Below, one piece after another: positions 19,371-27,747 of a DNA stretch of 64,000 nt. How positions within the stretch are numbered: position 1 is the first letter of the stretch; every line of letters begins with the position of its first letter. The notes under the pieces are model-generated. The model saw only the letters and a list, made by a program, of their open reading frames with translations. It was not told where the DNA came from and made no database searches. This stretch comes from Cytophagales bacterium (GTDB taxonomy: Bacteria > Bacteroidota > Bacteroidia > Cytophagales > Spirosomataceae). Made by a program: the position numbers and the translations under genes. Where the stretch lies: positions 1 through 64,000 of the forward strand of contig JAAFJP010000029.1 in the NCBI GenBank assembly GCA_013298125.1, read 5' to 3'.

Positions 19371-21548
19371 CTAAAAAGCCCCCGCCCCAGAACGTACCGC
19401 CTTGATATTAATACCATAAAGCGTATTACTGATAGCATCAATGCCATAATTGGTCAAATTTCCAAAATTACCATCGGTACTCATTCTCCTACTCTGACAA
19501 CCATCATTTGTCCATTCCCAAAAAAGATACCCTATATTACTGGGAATGAGATTGTTAGGTAAAAGATTCTTGTACGAAAAACCAGACGGAGCGGCGTGTT
19601 CTATGGTAGTTCCGTCAATTCCGTAATAACATTCAGAATAACCTGTTATTGGTGTTGTATTATAATCATCCGCCCCAACTTGCTTGTTTGCTACTTCGCC
19701 CATGATGATTGGAACATTATTGGCTATCGAAGTGGCGATTTGATTTGTTTCGTTATTTACTGCCCAATACGTATGAATACTGAAAATAATATTGTGGTCA
19801 GGGTCGTGGGCAATGATTTCAGAGGCGGCTTGATTTACCAAACTTAAACTCCCTCCGCACAGTGGGGCATCTATCATTATGGGCATATGCAAACCCGCAT
19901 TTCGGATGCTTGTGATGGCGATTTTGTATTGATTTCGCCAATTCGTAAAAGCCGTAACATCGGCGGTATTGTTAGGGTCATAGCTATAACCAAAACCCAA
20001 TTCGTTTACCAAATTGAGAATGACGTGCTTTTTGTGATTATTCAAAAGTATAACTCTTGCGGGGTCAATAAACCATGACACGTAGCCGTTTGGGTCGTTG
20101 AGTTTATTAGGATTATTTGGGCAACCTCCACCTCCGTCCCAAAGGGCTACGACTGAGAAAATACGTTGAGCGGTCAGTTTTGTGATGAGTTGGTCTAAAT
20201 CTGTATTGGTGTGTGAAGTATTAGGATGTCCATTTTGAAACCAAATAATTCTCGCCATATTTGCCCCTGTCTGTGTGAATTGAGCCACTTGGTCATTTGT
20301 ACCCGAAAATTGGTAATAGTCGGTGGGAATATTTAAGCCAATCGGCACGACTTGATTTCCTAAAACATCATACAAACTTCTTCCTTGCACGTACATTGTT
20401 TGGGCAGTCGTAGCTGTGTTTGTGATACACCCTCCTACTTTTGCCGTAAAAACTGAACCGTTACTTACTTCAAGTCCAGCGTTTAGGGTAATTGATTTTC
20501 CCGCTTGATAGGTCAAATTATTGCTATTTGTACTATTGATAATGATATTGGGCGGTGCTTGGGTAGTGATATATTCCGAGGCTTTGATTTGTTGATTGAC
20601 TGTATAAGTAGCTGGTGATATGGAGGTTATGTTTACGTCGGTTATTGTAGCGGGGTAAGTCCCTTTTGAAAATGTACTAAAAAAGTTCCAAATCTCTTGT
20701 GGAGCGTCATAGTCTGCATTGGCGAGGGTGGGCCAACCGTGACCTAAGCCCGCTTTTTTTAGTCCCATCAAAATCACTTTGTTGCCCGTCCCACAAAAAG
20801 TGTGTTTGTCGATGGTGGGTGAAACTACCGTAGTTGTATATGTTGCATTATTACAATTTTTATTACTGAAAGAAGCAAAGGGCCAAGTCCAACTACTGAG
20901 GGTCGGGAAGGCGACTGTGCCGTCTGCGGGGCTATGGAGGTGCAAAATGGGCGTTTGGACATACGTACCTGTGGCAAATTGAGCATTGAGAAAAGCATTC
21001 TCGCCCCACAAATTCGCTGCTACGGGAGCTATTCCTGCAATTTTGTTTTTGGTCAAATTAGCAAGAGCTAAATGGTACGCCATAAACCCACCGCCTGAGT
21101 GTCCAGTTACATAGACTTTTGAGCGGTCAATGCCGTAAGTATTGTAGAAATAATCAATCAAATCTGAGATAAACTGCACATCGTCGGCAGCGTTTGGGTC
21201 TGGAATGGCTGAAAAACCAGCGGCAGCATCCGCATATTTATTCCATTGAACGCCCCACACCGTATTTTGAGCATCGGGATAAACTGCGATAAAATTATTG
21301 GCATCCGCAACGGCATTGAAACCCGTGTAGGACATCAATCCGCTTCCATTTCCACCGTCTCCGTGCAGAGCAATCAACAAGGGACGATTGCAGTTTAAGG
21401 GGTTACTGGGCAATCTGAACGTGAAACTACGTGTTCTGGGATTACCCGTTTGGAGGGTACTGGTTACGGAAATACTACCCGTTTGCGTTGTTTGTGCAAA
21501 GGTTAGATTTGTTAGTAAAAGGGATAGGAATGTTAGTGTTTTTTTCAT
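19371..21548 (-). CDS. CE1/PHB-depolymerase-like esterase fused to GH5-like glycoside hydrolase
   Basis: N-terminal GHSGGGFMAYHLA elbow; C-terminal 'HVILNLVNELGFG' and 'PIIMGEVANKQ' GH5-like acid/base and nucleophile regions. Confidence 0.75.
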   Translation of the reverse strand: MKKTLTFLSLLLTNLTFAQTTQTGSISVTSTLQTGNPRTRSFTFRLPSNPLNCNRPLLIALHGDGGNGSGLMSYTGFNAVADANNFIAVYPDAQNTVWGVQWNKYADAAAGFSAIPDPNAADDVQFISDLIDYFYNTYGIDRSKVYVTGHSGGGFMAYHLALANLTKNKIAGIAPVAANLWGENAFLNAQFATGTYVQTPILHLHSPADGTVAFPTLSSWTWPFASFSNKNCNNATYTTTVVSPTIDKHTFCGTGNKVILMGLKKAGLGHGWPTLANADYDAPQEIWNFFSTFSKGTYPATITDVNITSISPATYTVNQQIKASEYITTQAPPNIIINSTNSNNLTYQAGKSITLNAGLEVSNGSVFTAKVGGCITNTATTAQTMYVQGRSLYDVLGNQVVPIGLNIPTDYYQFSGTNDQVAQFTQTGANMARIIWFQNGHPNTSHTNTDLDQLITKLTAQRIFSVVALWDGGGGCPNNPNKLNDPNGYVSWFIDPARVILLNNHKKHVILNLVNELGFGYSYDPNNTADVTAFTNWRNQYKIAITSIRNAGLHMPIMIDAPLCGGSLSLVNQAASEIIAHDPDHNIIFSIHTYWAVNNETNQIATSIANNVPIIMGEVANKQVGADDYNTTPITGYSECYYGIDGTTIEHAAPSGFSYKNLLPNNLIPSNIGYLFWEWTNDGCQSRRMSTDGNFGNLTNYGIDAISNTLYGINIKAVRSGAGAF

Positions 21549-21564
21549 ATTAGTAAGATTTTTG

Positions 21565-21662
21565 GGTCACAGAGTCTCACAGAGTATTTCACGGAGTTCC
21601 ACGAAGGAAAAGATTAATTTCTTAGTGAAACTTTGTGCTAAACTTAGTGAAACTCCGTGACC
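21565..21662. repeat. Palindromic repeat between two minus-strand genes
   Basis: ggtcacagagtctcacagag...tcacggagttccac / gtgaaactttgtg...gtgaaactccgtgacc. Confidence 0.75.
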
Positions 21663-21668
21663 TTAAAT

Positions 21669-23351
21669 TTATTTCCCACTCGGTAACAATGCTTTCAAGG
21701 CATTTTCAAGGGCTTGGAAACGGATTTCGTTATTCAAATTTACATTTTTTAGCTCCAAATTCGTTTTTTTCAAATCTTCTATTTCTTTCGCTAATTGTTG
21801 AATGGCAGAAATTCCCAACATCGACAAAGCCTCATAGTCCACACTTCTGAAATCGTTTACTTCTCGACCAAAGACAAAGATTTTATCGGTTGGATATTGC
21901 CAATCTTTTACCGTAAAACTTTTACCCGAAACCTCTACTACTTCCGACTGAATCTTCCCTTTTTCTGGATGAACTAACTCTATTTTATCGCCTATTTTTA
22001 TTCCGTAATCATTTAATAATGAAACATTTAGCTTTTTACTCTGTGCATCATAGACCACACTTTCTGCCAAAGCATAAATATCTGGGATGACCTGCGTTTG
22101 TTTCTTGATTACTTCTGGATAAACAGATTCTACTTGTTGAGCAATGACTTTTTTGAAGGTTTGATTGCACCAAGTAGCCACGTCTTTCATACGATAATTG
22201 GTAATTTCGATTTTTTTGAGACACTCTAAATCTTCGGAATTGTTGGAGGGGGAGAAGTCTTTTTTGATGCGGGAGTCGGAAGAAACAACAGTAAGATATG
22301 AGCCAATGACATTATTTGAACAAATTGTACCATCTGCATAAATGGCAGCATTATTGGCTAATGGTGAGGGACTTGCCCCTGAATATGGATAAAAAACGCC
22401 ATTATTTCCAAAATAAACCCCGTAGTTTACTAATACGGGTGTCCCTGTACCGACCACGTGTAATTTAGCAATTGGGTTTTCAACTCCTATGCCTACTCGG
22501 TTATTGTCACCTCTTATGATGAAGGCAGTGTAGGGATTAGATGAGCCATTACCTACCATAAATAGCCCGTTTGGATTATTTACATTGAATTTTCCTATTG
22601 CTAATGAATAATTTCCACTTGCTTTTGTATCTTGCCCCATTGCAGTTGAAACATATCCACTTGCAATTGTTGATTGACCCAATGCAAATGATAAAGTGCC
22701 TAATGCTAATGTATTAAATCCAAATGCGGTCGAATATTCTCCATTTGCTTTTGAACCGTAACCCATTGCAAATGAATATTTCCCGTAAGCAAATGTATTA
22801 AATCCCGAAGAAAAGGAAAAAAGACCAATATTATTTGCATCCCAATAGGCGGATTCATTTGAAATATCATTAATAACAGTTCCCACTCTAAAAGCCGACC
22901 TCGAAGGAATCCACATCATACGTGTACCCGCACCACTTATAGGTGCAGTGGGCGGATTTGAAGTATCATCAGAAGAAATTGTAAGTCCAACAGGAGCCAC
23001 CGACCAAAACCCACCCGTATTCGTATTCTTAATCTCATTACCGCCTAATCCTGTTTGTTGCCAAAAGTTTACGGCGGCGGTGCTTTGGGGGAGTTCTGTC
23101 CATGTGCTATTTCGTCTGTACCAATAGCTTTGGGTGGAGATGTCAAAAACCAATAATCCATCGGCTGGGGAGACAATGGTGGTTCTTTGGGCGGTGGTCA
23201 TACGTGGGGGCAAGAGTCCTTTTGTTGTACTACTCACATCCAACATTGCTGAGGCATTGGCAGGTGTATTAGTGGCACTAATGCCTACTTGGGCAAGGCT
23301 TGAAAACCCTGCAAAGAGGATTAGTATGAGGGGAATTATTTGTTTTTTCAT
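21669..23351 (-). CDS. Tail-fiber/S74 chaperone-domain protein with YadA-head-like repeats
   Basis: Repeats 'YGKYSFAMGYGSKANGEYSTAFGFNTLALGTLSFALG', C-terminal 'SDSRIKKDFSPSNNSEDLECLKKIEITNYRMKD'. Confidence 0.85.
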   Translation of the reverse strand: MKKQIIPLILILFAGFSSLAQVGISATNTPANASAMLDVSSTTKGLLPPRMTTAQRTTIVSPADGLLVFDISTQSYWYRRNSTWTELPQSTAAVNFWQQTGLGGNEIKNTNTGGFWSVAPVGLTISSDDTSNPPTAPISGAGTRMMWIPSRSAFRVGTVINDISNESAYWDANNIGLFSFSSGFNTFAYGKYSFAMGYGSKANGEYSTAFGFNTLALGTLSFALGQSTIASGYVSTAMGQDTKASGNYSLAIGKFNVNNPNGLFMVGNGSSNPYTAFIIRGDNNRVGIGVENPIAKLHVVGTGTPVLVNYGVYFGNNGVFYPYSGASPSPLANNAAIYADGTICSNNVIGSYLTVVSSDSRIKKDFSPSNNSEDLECLKKIEITNYRMKDVATWCNQTFKKVIAQQVESVYPEVIKKQTQVIPDIYALAESVVYDAQSKKLNVSLLNDYGIKIGDKIELVHPEKGKIQSEVVEVSGKSFTVKDWQYPTDKIFVFGREVNDFRSVDYEALSMLGISAIQQLAKEIEDLKKTNLELKNVNLNNEIRFQALENALKALLPSGK

Positions 23352-23356
23352 GTTTT

Positions 23357-24280
23357 TTATTTACAATTGTTATAATTATACGTGATTGTCTCGGTACTGT
23401 ATTTATCAACACCTACCGCTTTACTCAGCAAACCCGAGGTGTTTTTTGTATTGGTATAAGTGGTTATCACTTGTTCAAAACCACCATTGGCATCTGGTAA
23501 ATTAGAAATCGTTTTCTTTACTGCATTTTTAGTTTTTGGAGTAAATCCTATTTGTCCATCACCCGCAAAATCCATGAAAAGTCCCGTAGAACCCGTTTTT
23601 TGCACAACTTCTGGAATGGCAGTTTCGTATTCAAAAAGCACAAAAGAAAGAAGTTCCCCAGGCGTTAAAACTACCTTTCCTCCTGCAATGAGCAATTCTA
23701 AGGTATAGGTGTTTACTCTCAACAAATCACCATTGGTTTCATATTCATAAGACAAATACCCATCGATGTCAAAGGGTTCACTTGTGCCATTGACTGTTAC
23801 GATTGAGGTGGTAGTAGTAGTTTGTGTGACCAGTTGTTTTTTACTATTCCATTCAAAAGTTAATACGTTTTTGAAATTGGTAATCGTGGCGGGTTTGCCC
23901 AAAATGAGACCTCCATCCTTTTTGGCGATGGTCGTTGTAGCGTTTAGTAGTAAATTATCCTTGGAATAAGTCAGAACAGTCAATGAAGAATTCGCAGGAT
24001 TTCCGATTGATACTACTGGACCATTGGCTTGGGTTTTGTCGTACGAAAGCGTGAAAGTTGTGTTGGTTGTACCGCCCGTTACGTTTACTTTTTCGATTTT
24101 TTGCTCGTTGTTATAAGAATATCCAACGGCATAACCATCACTTGAAGAAATGGTGGCAATGGAACATACGCCACCTGTTCCCGTTGAGGTAGGTTCGACA
24201 GATTCGCCACAATTAGCAAAAGTTACTACTACAAATGCACAAATGGCAATGCTGAGTTTGTTGATGAAGGTATTTTTCAT
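23357..24280 (-). CDS. Secreted hypothetical lipoprotein
   Basis: N-terminal TM segment and 'FANC' lipobox-like site; sits between two S74-domain genes. Confidence 0.5.
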   Translation of the reverse strand: MKNTFINKLSIAICAFVVVTFANCGESVEPTSTGTGGVCSIATISSSDGYAVGYSYNNEQKIEKVNVTGGTTNTTFTLSYDKTQANGPVVSIGNPANSSLTVLTYSKDNLLLNATTTIAKKDGGLILGKPATITNFKNVLTFEWNSKKQLVTQTTTTTSIVTVNGTSEPFDIDGYLSYEYETNGDLLRVNTYTLELLIAGGKVVLTPGELLSFVLFEYETAIPEVVQKTGSTGLFMDFAGDGQIGFTPKTKNAVKKTISNLPDANGGFEQVITTYTNTKNTSGLLSKAVGVDKYSTETITYNYNNCK

Positions 24281-24312
24281 GTTGTTTGGGTTTTGGAATG
24301 TTTGTAATGTTG

Positions 24313-24437
24313 CAAAACCTCACCCGAGCGTCGGTCACCCCGACCCCTCTCCAATGGAGAGGGGAGCATTTGTCCGTTTTTTTCTCCCCTCTCCGATGGA
24401 GAGGGGTCGGGGCGACCGACGCTCGGGTGAGGTTTTG
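24313..24437. repeat. Long palindromic element ([16 protein letters not shown] family, long-arm variant)
   Basis: caaaacctcacccgagcgtcggtcaccccgacccctctcc / gagaggggtcggggcgaccgacgctcgggtgaggttttg. Confidence 0.9.
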
Positions 24438-24450
24438 TTAGACTAACAAT

Positions 24451-26166
24451 TTATTTAATCACAGATTGATTCATGGCTTTAAGCGTTGCTTCGATACTTT
24501 CGAGGCGTTTGTTGAAATCTTCTTTTTGCTTGGCATTTTCTTTTTTCATGGCTTCGTTTTCCTTCGCTAATTGTTGAATGGCTGAAATTCCCAACATCGA
24601 CAAAGCTTCATAATCCACACTTCTGAAATCGTTTACTTCTCGACCAAATACAAAGATTTTATCGGTTGGATATTGCCAATCTTTTACCGCAAAACTTTTA
24701 CCCGAAACCTCCACAACTTCCGACTGGATTTTACCTTTTTCTGGATGAACCAACTCTATTTTATCACCTACTTTTATACCGTAATTTTTTGATAATGAAA
24801 TAGATAGCTTTTTAGAAGCCGCATCATACACCACACTTTCTGCCAAAGCATAAACATCTGGAATGACAGATGTTTGCTTTTTGATAACCTCTGGATAAAC
24901 CGATTCTACCTGTTGAGCCACGACTTTTTTGAAGGTTTGATTGCCCCAAGAATCGGTGTCTTTCATTCGATAATTGGTGATTTCGATTTTACGGAGACGT
25001 GCTAAATCTTCGGCATTATTTGATAAAGAAATGATATGTTTGATACGGTTATCAGAGGCAGTTACCGTTTGTGACGCACCAATGTAAAGTGCCGATACAA
25101 TACCGTGAGTGGCATAAATGGAATTATTAGAATTTGATGAAGCTGACGAAGCCAAAGTAGTATTGCCAGGATTGAAGAAACTGGATAGACTATTTGTAGA
25201 AGGGTTAAATCCTGTAACTACTAATTGTGCTTTGGGTAATGCTGGAACAGCGGTTAATCCAATAGCTACACTGCCGTTGAGCCATGTATTACCAACGGAT
25301 TTTAAGGCATAGTTTGTAACTCCACCCGTGGCTTCTGTTAAAATACCATAATTAGTTCCAGCACCTACAACACTTGCATATAAACCATAGTTTGTAGCAC
25401 TGGTATTTGCCGCAGCACTTGTAACATATGTTGTATAACCAAAGTTATTCACCAATCCACTGGCTTTTGAGCTGGTTACTTCTGAATAAACACCATAACT
25501 TGAACCAATTTCAGAGTTAACAATTCTGCTAAATGACCCATATGGTGTTCCAACCCCAGCTTGTGTTATCTCATTATAGCTTCCCATAACAGTACTTGCA
25601 AAGGAAGCGTTTTGATAGCCATAAAAACAAATATTATTATTGCCCGTTGAGCCTGTGGTAGATAAAACACCTATGTTACTATGATAAGTTGCTGCGTTTG
25701 CATTTGCTGCGAAAGCCGCTATACCTATTGCACTGTAATTATCATTAACCAATGCGTGTGAACCAGTTACAGCTAAACCCGCTCTGAGTGGATTAATAAA
25801 ACTACCCCATCCAGCTTTAGGTACACCAGTTCCAAAAACTTCTAACTTTGCGGTTGGAGAAAGAAAATTAATACCCACATTTCCTGTGCCTCCACCAACG
25901 GGCATTAAAGCAAAATTTGAGTTTGAATACCAAATAGAATTTCCATTAATTGCTCCTCCTGATTGAAAAAGGGACATTCCTCCACCTGATGAGTTTCCGA
26001 TAGCAAGGTCGTTTCCAGCAAAAGGAGAAATGGTTGAACCAATTGTTAGTCTATTTTGAGGTGACACATTGCCAATCCCTACATTTCCTGAACTAAGAGA
26101 AAGTTGAGCGTTTACTTTTGTCATTAAAAGTAAAAAAATGACCGTTATGAGTATTGCGTTTTTCAT
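24451..26166 (-). CDS. Tail-fiber/S74 chaperone-domain protein (paralogue of 21669-23351)
   Basis: C-terminal region closely similar to the 21669-23351 product. Confidence 0.85.
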   Translation of the reverse strand: MKNAILITVIFLLLMTKVNAQLSLSSGNVGIGNVSPQNRLTIGSTISPFAGNDLAIGNSSGGGMSLFQSGGAINGNSIWYSNSNFALMPVGGGTGNVGINFLSPTAKLEVFGTGVPKAGWGSFINPLRAGLAVTGSHALVNDNYSAIGIAAFAANANAATYHSNIGVLSTTGSTGNNNICFYGYQNASFASTVMGSYNEITQAGVGTPYGSFSRIVNSEIGSSYGVYSEVTSSKASGLVNNFGYTTYVTSAAANTSATNYGLYASVVGAGTNYGILTEATGGVTNYALKSVGNTWLNGSVAIGLTAVPALPKAQLVVTGFNPSTNSLSSFFNPGNTTLASSASSNSNNSIYATHGIVSALYIGASQTVTASDNRIKHIISLSNNAEDLARLRKIEITNYRMKDTDSWGNQTFKKVVAQQVESVYPEVIKKQTSVIPDVYALAESVVYDAASKKLSISLSKNYGIKVGDKIELVHPEKGKIQSEVVEVSGKSFAVKDWQYPTDKIFVFGREVNDFRSVDYEALSMLGISAIQQLAKENEAMKKENAKQKEDFNKRLESIEATLKAMNQSVIK

Positions 26167-26260
26167 GATTGTATGGGTTTGAATTTGGTAAATATGAATC
26201 TATTTTTCAGCTTGTTCTATTGATTTGAGATGAGGAATACGGGATTTTAATTTCGTACTT

Positions 26261-26295
26261 TACGGAAGCCTTCGGTTAAACCGAAGGCTTCCGTA
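26261..26295. terminator. Strong hairpin / possible bidirectional terminator
   Basis: tacggaagccttcggttaaaccgaaggcttccgta between consecutive minus-strand genes. Confidence 0.55.
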
Positions 26296-26306
26296 TTTCC
26301 AAAGAA

Positions 26307-26648
26307 TTAACAAACAACTCCTTCCAAATTCCCTTGCTTACGCCTTGAAATTGAAGCAGTTAGGTCATTTGTAAGATACAAAACACATTGTGATTTATCG
26401 TAGCCTTTGATGTAAGCGGGATTGACCAAGTAGGCTCTATGACATCTGATGAATTGGTTTTCTTCCAATTGTTTTTCAAAGTGACTGATGCTACGGGCAA
26501 ATAACTTTTTCTTTCCGTTTTCGAGGTGAAAGAGGGTGTAATTATTATGCCCCTCCAACATCACGATTGTGTCGGTTTGGATATACAATTTCTGTTTTTG
26601 ATTGACCGTAACGAAAGACAACTGAGGTAATTTTGTGTGCTTTTCCAT
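26307..26648 (-). CDS. Stand-alone LytTR DNA-binding domain protein
   Basis: 'MLEGHNNYTLFHLENGKKKLFARSISHFEKQLEENQFIRCHRAYLVNPAYIKGY' LytTR pattern; no receiver domain. Confidence 0.85.
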   Translation of the reverse strand: MEKHTKLPQLSFVTVNQKQKLYIQTDTIVMLEGHNNYTLFHLENGKKKLFARSISHFEKQLEENQFIRCHRAYLVNPAYIKGYDKSQCVLYLTNDLTASISRRKQGNLEGVVC

Positions 26649-26857
26649 TGTAATTTTTTATGGGTTTTATGAAGGGTAAGTTTCGCAAAAAAAATATTTT
26701 TTAACGCTACAAATCTAATCCTTCAAAAACCATCAAAAAATAACCTTTTACACCCAACAGAATCGCTTAAATCCCTCATTTATACTCTTTTAGACTGTTT
26801 TGTAGAAAGTCAATACCGATAACTAATTTTTATATAACCCTTTATACACATTCATAA

Positions 26858-26893
26858 AAAAATCCCCGAGGCTTTGGGGCTTCGGGGATTTTG
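26858..26893. terminator. Intrinsic terminator
   Basis: aaatccccgaggctttggggcttcggggattt. Confidence 0.7.
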
Positions 26894-26906
26894 TAAAATA
26901 TCCTTT

Positions 26907-27542
26907 TTAATTATCTAACAATTGTTCATTAATCGCCTTCGCCACTGCCTCCGTACCGCATTGTACATGGAGTTTTTGGTAAATATTCTTCAAATGTCGC
27001 CTGACGGTTTCAATTGAAATAGTACATTCAATGCCAATCATTCTGTATGAAAATCCTTTGGTCAATAATTCCAAAATCTCTTTTTCTCTTTCAGTCAAAT
27101 GATAATTATTGGAAGGTTTTTCTACTTTTCGGAAGGTCTGCAAAACTCTTTTGGCAATCCCAGAAGACATCGGAGCTCCACCAGCAAGCACTTCTTTGAT
27201 AGCGTTGAAAAGGTGTGTCGGAGCATCTTTTTTGAGGATGTAACCGTCTGCACCGTAACTCAGGCAAGTGAAAAGTCGTTCGTCATCATCAAAAACAGTG
27301 TGCATGATGATTTTGATGTTGGGGAAGAAGTTTTTTACCTGCATTACGCCCTCAATACCATCATGTTCGGGCATATCAATATCCATAATAATAACGTCTG
27401 GTTGATGCAAAATCACCTTATTGACTATATCATAAGTATTTGAATAAGAGCCACTTACAACACATTCATTGGAACTACCGATGAGCATTTCTACCAAATC
27501 ACGGAGTTTATCATTATCTTCAAAAATAGAAATTGTCATCAT
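26907..27542 (-). CDS. LuxR-family response regulator (REC-HTH)
   Basis: DVIIMDIDMPEHDG phosphoacceptor; 'LTEREKEILELLTKGFSYRMIGIECTISIETVRRHLKNIYQKLHV'. Confidence 0.95.
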   Translation of the reverse strand: MMTISIFEDNDKLRDLVEMLIGSSNECVVSGSYSNTYDIVNKVILHQPDVIIMDIDMPEHDGIEGVMQVKNFFPNIKIIMHTVFDDDERLFTCLSYGADGYILKKDAPTHLFNAIKEVLAGGAPMSSGIAKRVLQTFRKVEKPSNNYHLTEREKEILELLTKGFSYRMIGIECTISIETVRRHLKNIYQKLHVQCGTEAVAKAINEQLLDN

Positions 27543-27647
27543 AGTCTTTCTTCAAATGGAATGATTAGAGAATTTTTATACAAAGGAAGGCAAAAGAAAT
27601 TTCTTAGAAAATAACCCTTTTGTGTGATTGATGTTGAGAATCTGTAC

Positions 27648-27736
27648 AACCTCACCCCCAGCCCCTCTCCTTCTGAGAGGGGAGTATTCGTCCCAGTTAC
27701 TCCCCTCTCAGAAGGAGAGGGGTCGGGGGTGAGGTT
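27648..27736. repeat. 89-bp palindromic element ([12 protein letters not shown] family)
   Basis: aacctcacccccagcccctctccttctgagagggga...tcccctctcagaaggagaggggtcgggggtgaggtt. Confidence 0.9.
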
Positions 27737-27747
27737 ATGCGGTATTC

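Noticed and set aside
24150-24446. 98-aa plus-strand ORF including PSPMERGAFVRFFLPSPMERGRGDRRSGEV
   Set aside because: Formed by a palindromic repeat and antisense to the 23357-24280 gene; no independent coding support.
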